Positions 6,431 to 7,614 of a stretch of 7,614 nt of DNA are shown one piece after another. Source of the stretch: Chlamydiota bacterium (lineage in GTDB: Bacteria; Chlamydiota; Chlamydiia; Chlamydiales; SM23-39); assembly GCA_021772195.1 (NCBI GenBank), contig JAJFML010000058.1:1-7614 (forward strand), in the 5' to 3' direction. Every line of letters begins with the position of its first letter. Within the stretch, counting starts at the first letter, position 1. A program made the position numbers and the translations under genes. The notes under the pieces were generated by a model, which saw only the letters and a list, made by a program, of their open reading frames with translations, was not told where the DNA came from and searched no databases.

Positions 6431-7509
6431 TCCATTCCCCTTGAAATATTTCGAATTCTTCTAAATCCAATTGTATAGATCAAAAGGTGCGGAAAGAGAA
6501 AAAGAGTACCGCTTAAAAGGAGATTCATTTTGATCCCTTTTGCAAAAAGATAGCAGGAGAGTAGAAGCGCTGAAATAAGAGCTGCGAGTAAAAGCCCTCC
6601 CTTTTTAGGGACCCTTGAGATGCTAACTCCAAAAGAGATTCCAAGAAATGTCATAGAAAGCGCTGCAAAGCCAAGTGAGAGCCTTCGAAGGGCTTCATTG
6701 ATCAGAATCGCTCGATCAGTGCCTAGTAATTTTCCCTTTGCAAAGACAAGTCTCATGGGAAGTGAGCTGATATTCAGCCGTAGGCGATTTTTTTTCATCA
6801 AATTTGAAATAGATTCTGCAGAGGTGCTCATTTTTGACTGATTTTCAATCATTAGCGTATCAAAATGGTCTGGATCATCACCTAAATAGGAGATCAAAGA
6901 GACATTTTTTCCAATAAATTCGCCATTTTCTATTCGGAACTGATCTGCGCTTAAGAGAGAGAGGTGATTATTAGAGTGGTTGGGGGCTACAAAGAGAAGA
7001 TCTTGTGCACTTTTCTGATCCTCATTAATTTCCATATCAATATAGGATGCATCGATAGTGAGAAGCTTTTGTCTTTGGAGCAAAACAAGAGGGTTAATGC
7101 TGGTATTATCTAGTGCCATGTTTCTTACACGTTGCTTGGCTGTGGTAGTTACTTCCGAACAAATATAAAAATTTAGAATGCTGAGTGAGAGCCCCATGAA
7201 AAGAAGAGGCATCAATATTACACGAAAACCGATCCCAGATGCTCTCAGTGTGGTGAGCTCACCTAACGTGCTCATCTTTTGGATCAACATCCATGAAGAA
7301 ATAAGGCATGAAATGGGAATTGCTATCGGCAAGATGTGCGGGATTTGGTACAATACGAAGCTAATTGTGCCCCAAAAATTGGATCCAAGCGCTGCGAATC
7401 TAGCGATCTCCTTCATGCGGGTCACGAGTAATACTCCGATGAAGCTGCTTACGCTTAAAAGAAAAACTTTTAAAAAGGAGCGGATGAGGTAAGACCAAAG
7501 AAGTGGCAT
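6427..7509 (-). CDS. lptF: LptF-type LPS export ABC transporter permease (YjgP family)
   Basis: This is the partner permease in LptB2FG at the inner membrane. The 360-residue product has helix 1 (about 12-30), helix 2 (about 50-76), the strongly conserved coupling helix MSTLGELTTLRASGIGF (79-95) that would contact the LptB ATPase, helix 3 (about 97-117), a periplasmic beta-jellyroll-like domain (about 120-260), then EALRRLSLGFAALSMTFLGISFG (272-294) and two further helices ending near 348. The coupling segment resembles the family form (ELTALRASG) more closely than that of the neighbouring permease. It is the first gene of the apparent operon lptF-lptG-M32 peptidase and overlaps lptG by four bases. 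No Shine-Dalgarno precedes the ATG at 7509; upstream DNA is A/T runs. It is divergent from probable tilS. LptB, C and A are not in the window. Confidence 0.88.
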   Translation of the reverse strand: MPLLWSYLIRSFLKVFLLSVSSFIGVLLVTRMKEIARFAALGSNFWGTISFVLYQIPHILPIAIPISCLISSWMLIQKMSTLGELTTLRASGIGFRVILMPLLFMGLSLSILNFYICSEVTTTAKQRVRNMALDNTSINPLVLLQRQKLLTIDASYIDMEINEDQKSAQDLLFVAPNHSNNHLSLLSADQFRIENGEFIGKNVSLISYLGDDPDHFDTLMIENQSKMSTSAESISNLMKKNRLRLNISSLPMRLVFAKGKLLGTDRAILINEALRRLSLGFAALSMTFLGISFGVSISRVPKKGGLLLAALISALLLSCYLFAKGIKMNLLLSGTLFLFPHLLIYTIGFRRIRNISRGME

Positions 7510-7531
7510 AAAATATCGATTTTTTAATAAA

Positions 7532-7560
7532 AAAATACACCAGCCCGTGTTTTCTATGAA
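7532..7560 (-). promoter_or_regulatory. Candidate promoter of the lptF-lptG-peptidase operon
   Basis: On the minus strand TTCATA (7560-7555, 4 of 6 to -35) is followed after exactly 17 bases by TATTTT (7537-7532, 4 of 6 to -10). The start would be near 7525, leaving a leader of about 15 bases. The -35 element would overlap the start codon of the divergent gene at 7556. Match quality is modest, so this is a candidate only. Confidence 0.3.
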
Positions 7561-7614
7561 CCTACAAAATGTTCTCGCCCTCTTTTTAGATGAAAATTGT
7601 GACCTTTCAAAGCC
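7556..7614 (+). CDS. tilS: N-terminus of probable tRNA(Ile)-lysidine synthase (3' end outside window)
   Basis: An ATG at 7556 opens a frame of 19 codons that runs off the window without a stop (MNLQNVLALFLDENCDLSK). TilS modifies the CAU anticodon of one tRNA-Ile to lysidine so that it reads AUA codons. The assignment is inference: TilS proteins often begin with a short helix and a segment like this just before the SGGxDS ATP-pyrophosphatase motif, which would lie beyond the window, and in Chlamydia the lptF-like gene lies next to tilS (mesJ). No Shine-Dalgarno is present. Without the P-loop motif the identity stays unproven. Confidence 0.5.
   Translation, partial: MNLQNVLALFLDENCDLSK

Noticed and set aside
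7178..7492. Plus-strand open frame of 104 codons
   Set aside because: It is antisense to the conserved N-terminal part of lptF, has no ribosome binding site and shows no recognisable domain.
7511..7526. Near-palindrome around ATCGAT (7514-7519) as an operator
   Set aside because: The symmetry is mostly A and T runs around a 6-base palindrome, expected by chance in DNA this AT-rich.
1..7614. tRNA genes, CRISPR arrays, insertion sequences, phage or toxin-antitoxin modules
   Set aside because: No cloverleaf, spaced direct repeats, terminal inverted repeats or transposase-like proteins were seen; nearly all sequence is explained by ordinary chromosomal genes.

Overview
The window looks like a piece of a Chlamydiota chromosome, most likely from an environmental family (Simkania- or Parachlamydia-like) rather than Chlamydiaceae. 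This is an inference from three things: two adjacent LptF/LptG-type permeases next to what looks like the start of tilS (an order I recall from Chlamydia, CT838-CT839-CT840), chlamydia-like L13 and S9 sequences, and an AT-rich Gram-negative genome with an outer-membrane barrel and LPS export genes. The genus cannot be fixed from the sequence alone.

Layout from left to right. (1) 1-1169, minus strand: a 12-helix major facilitator superfamily transporter, cut off only at its last few residues by the window edge. (2) 1170-1392: a divergent AT-rich intergenic region with a good sigma70-type promoter for the ribosomal genes at 1329-1356. (3) 1393-2266, plus strand: rplM-rpsI (ribosomal proteins L13 and S9), closed by a strong hairpin terminator at 2280-2307. 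(4) 2306-3310, minus strand: a cysteine-free predicted outer-membrane beta-barrel protein of unrecognised family, convergent with rpsI. (5) 3382-3849, plus strand: a hotdog-fold acyl-CoA thioesterase (YciA type), divergent from the barrel gene. (6) 7509 down to 3846, minus strand: an apparent three-gene operon, lptF - lptG - M32 metallocarboxypeptidase, with a 4-base ATGA overlap between the first two. Its last gene overlaps the stop codon of the thioesterase. (7) 7556-7614, plus strand: the first 19 codons of a probable tilS, divergent from lptF.

Functionally, the window combines core translation genes (L13, S9, probably TilS) with cell-envelope genes. LptF and LptG form the membrane part of the ABC machine that extracts lipopolysaccharide from the inner membrane, and the barrel protein is expected in the outer membrane. 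The thioesterase, the peptidase and the transporter are metabolic or scavenging functions. Coding density is high and I saw no RNA genes, mobile elements, CRISPR arrays or phage remnants. I did not find a new multi-gene system. The points most worth a second look are the unassigned barrel protein, the peptidase attached to the LPS export operon, the overlapping convergent stops with no visible terminator, and the start site of rplM.
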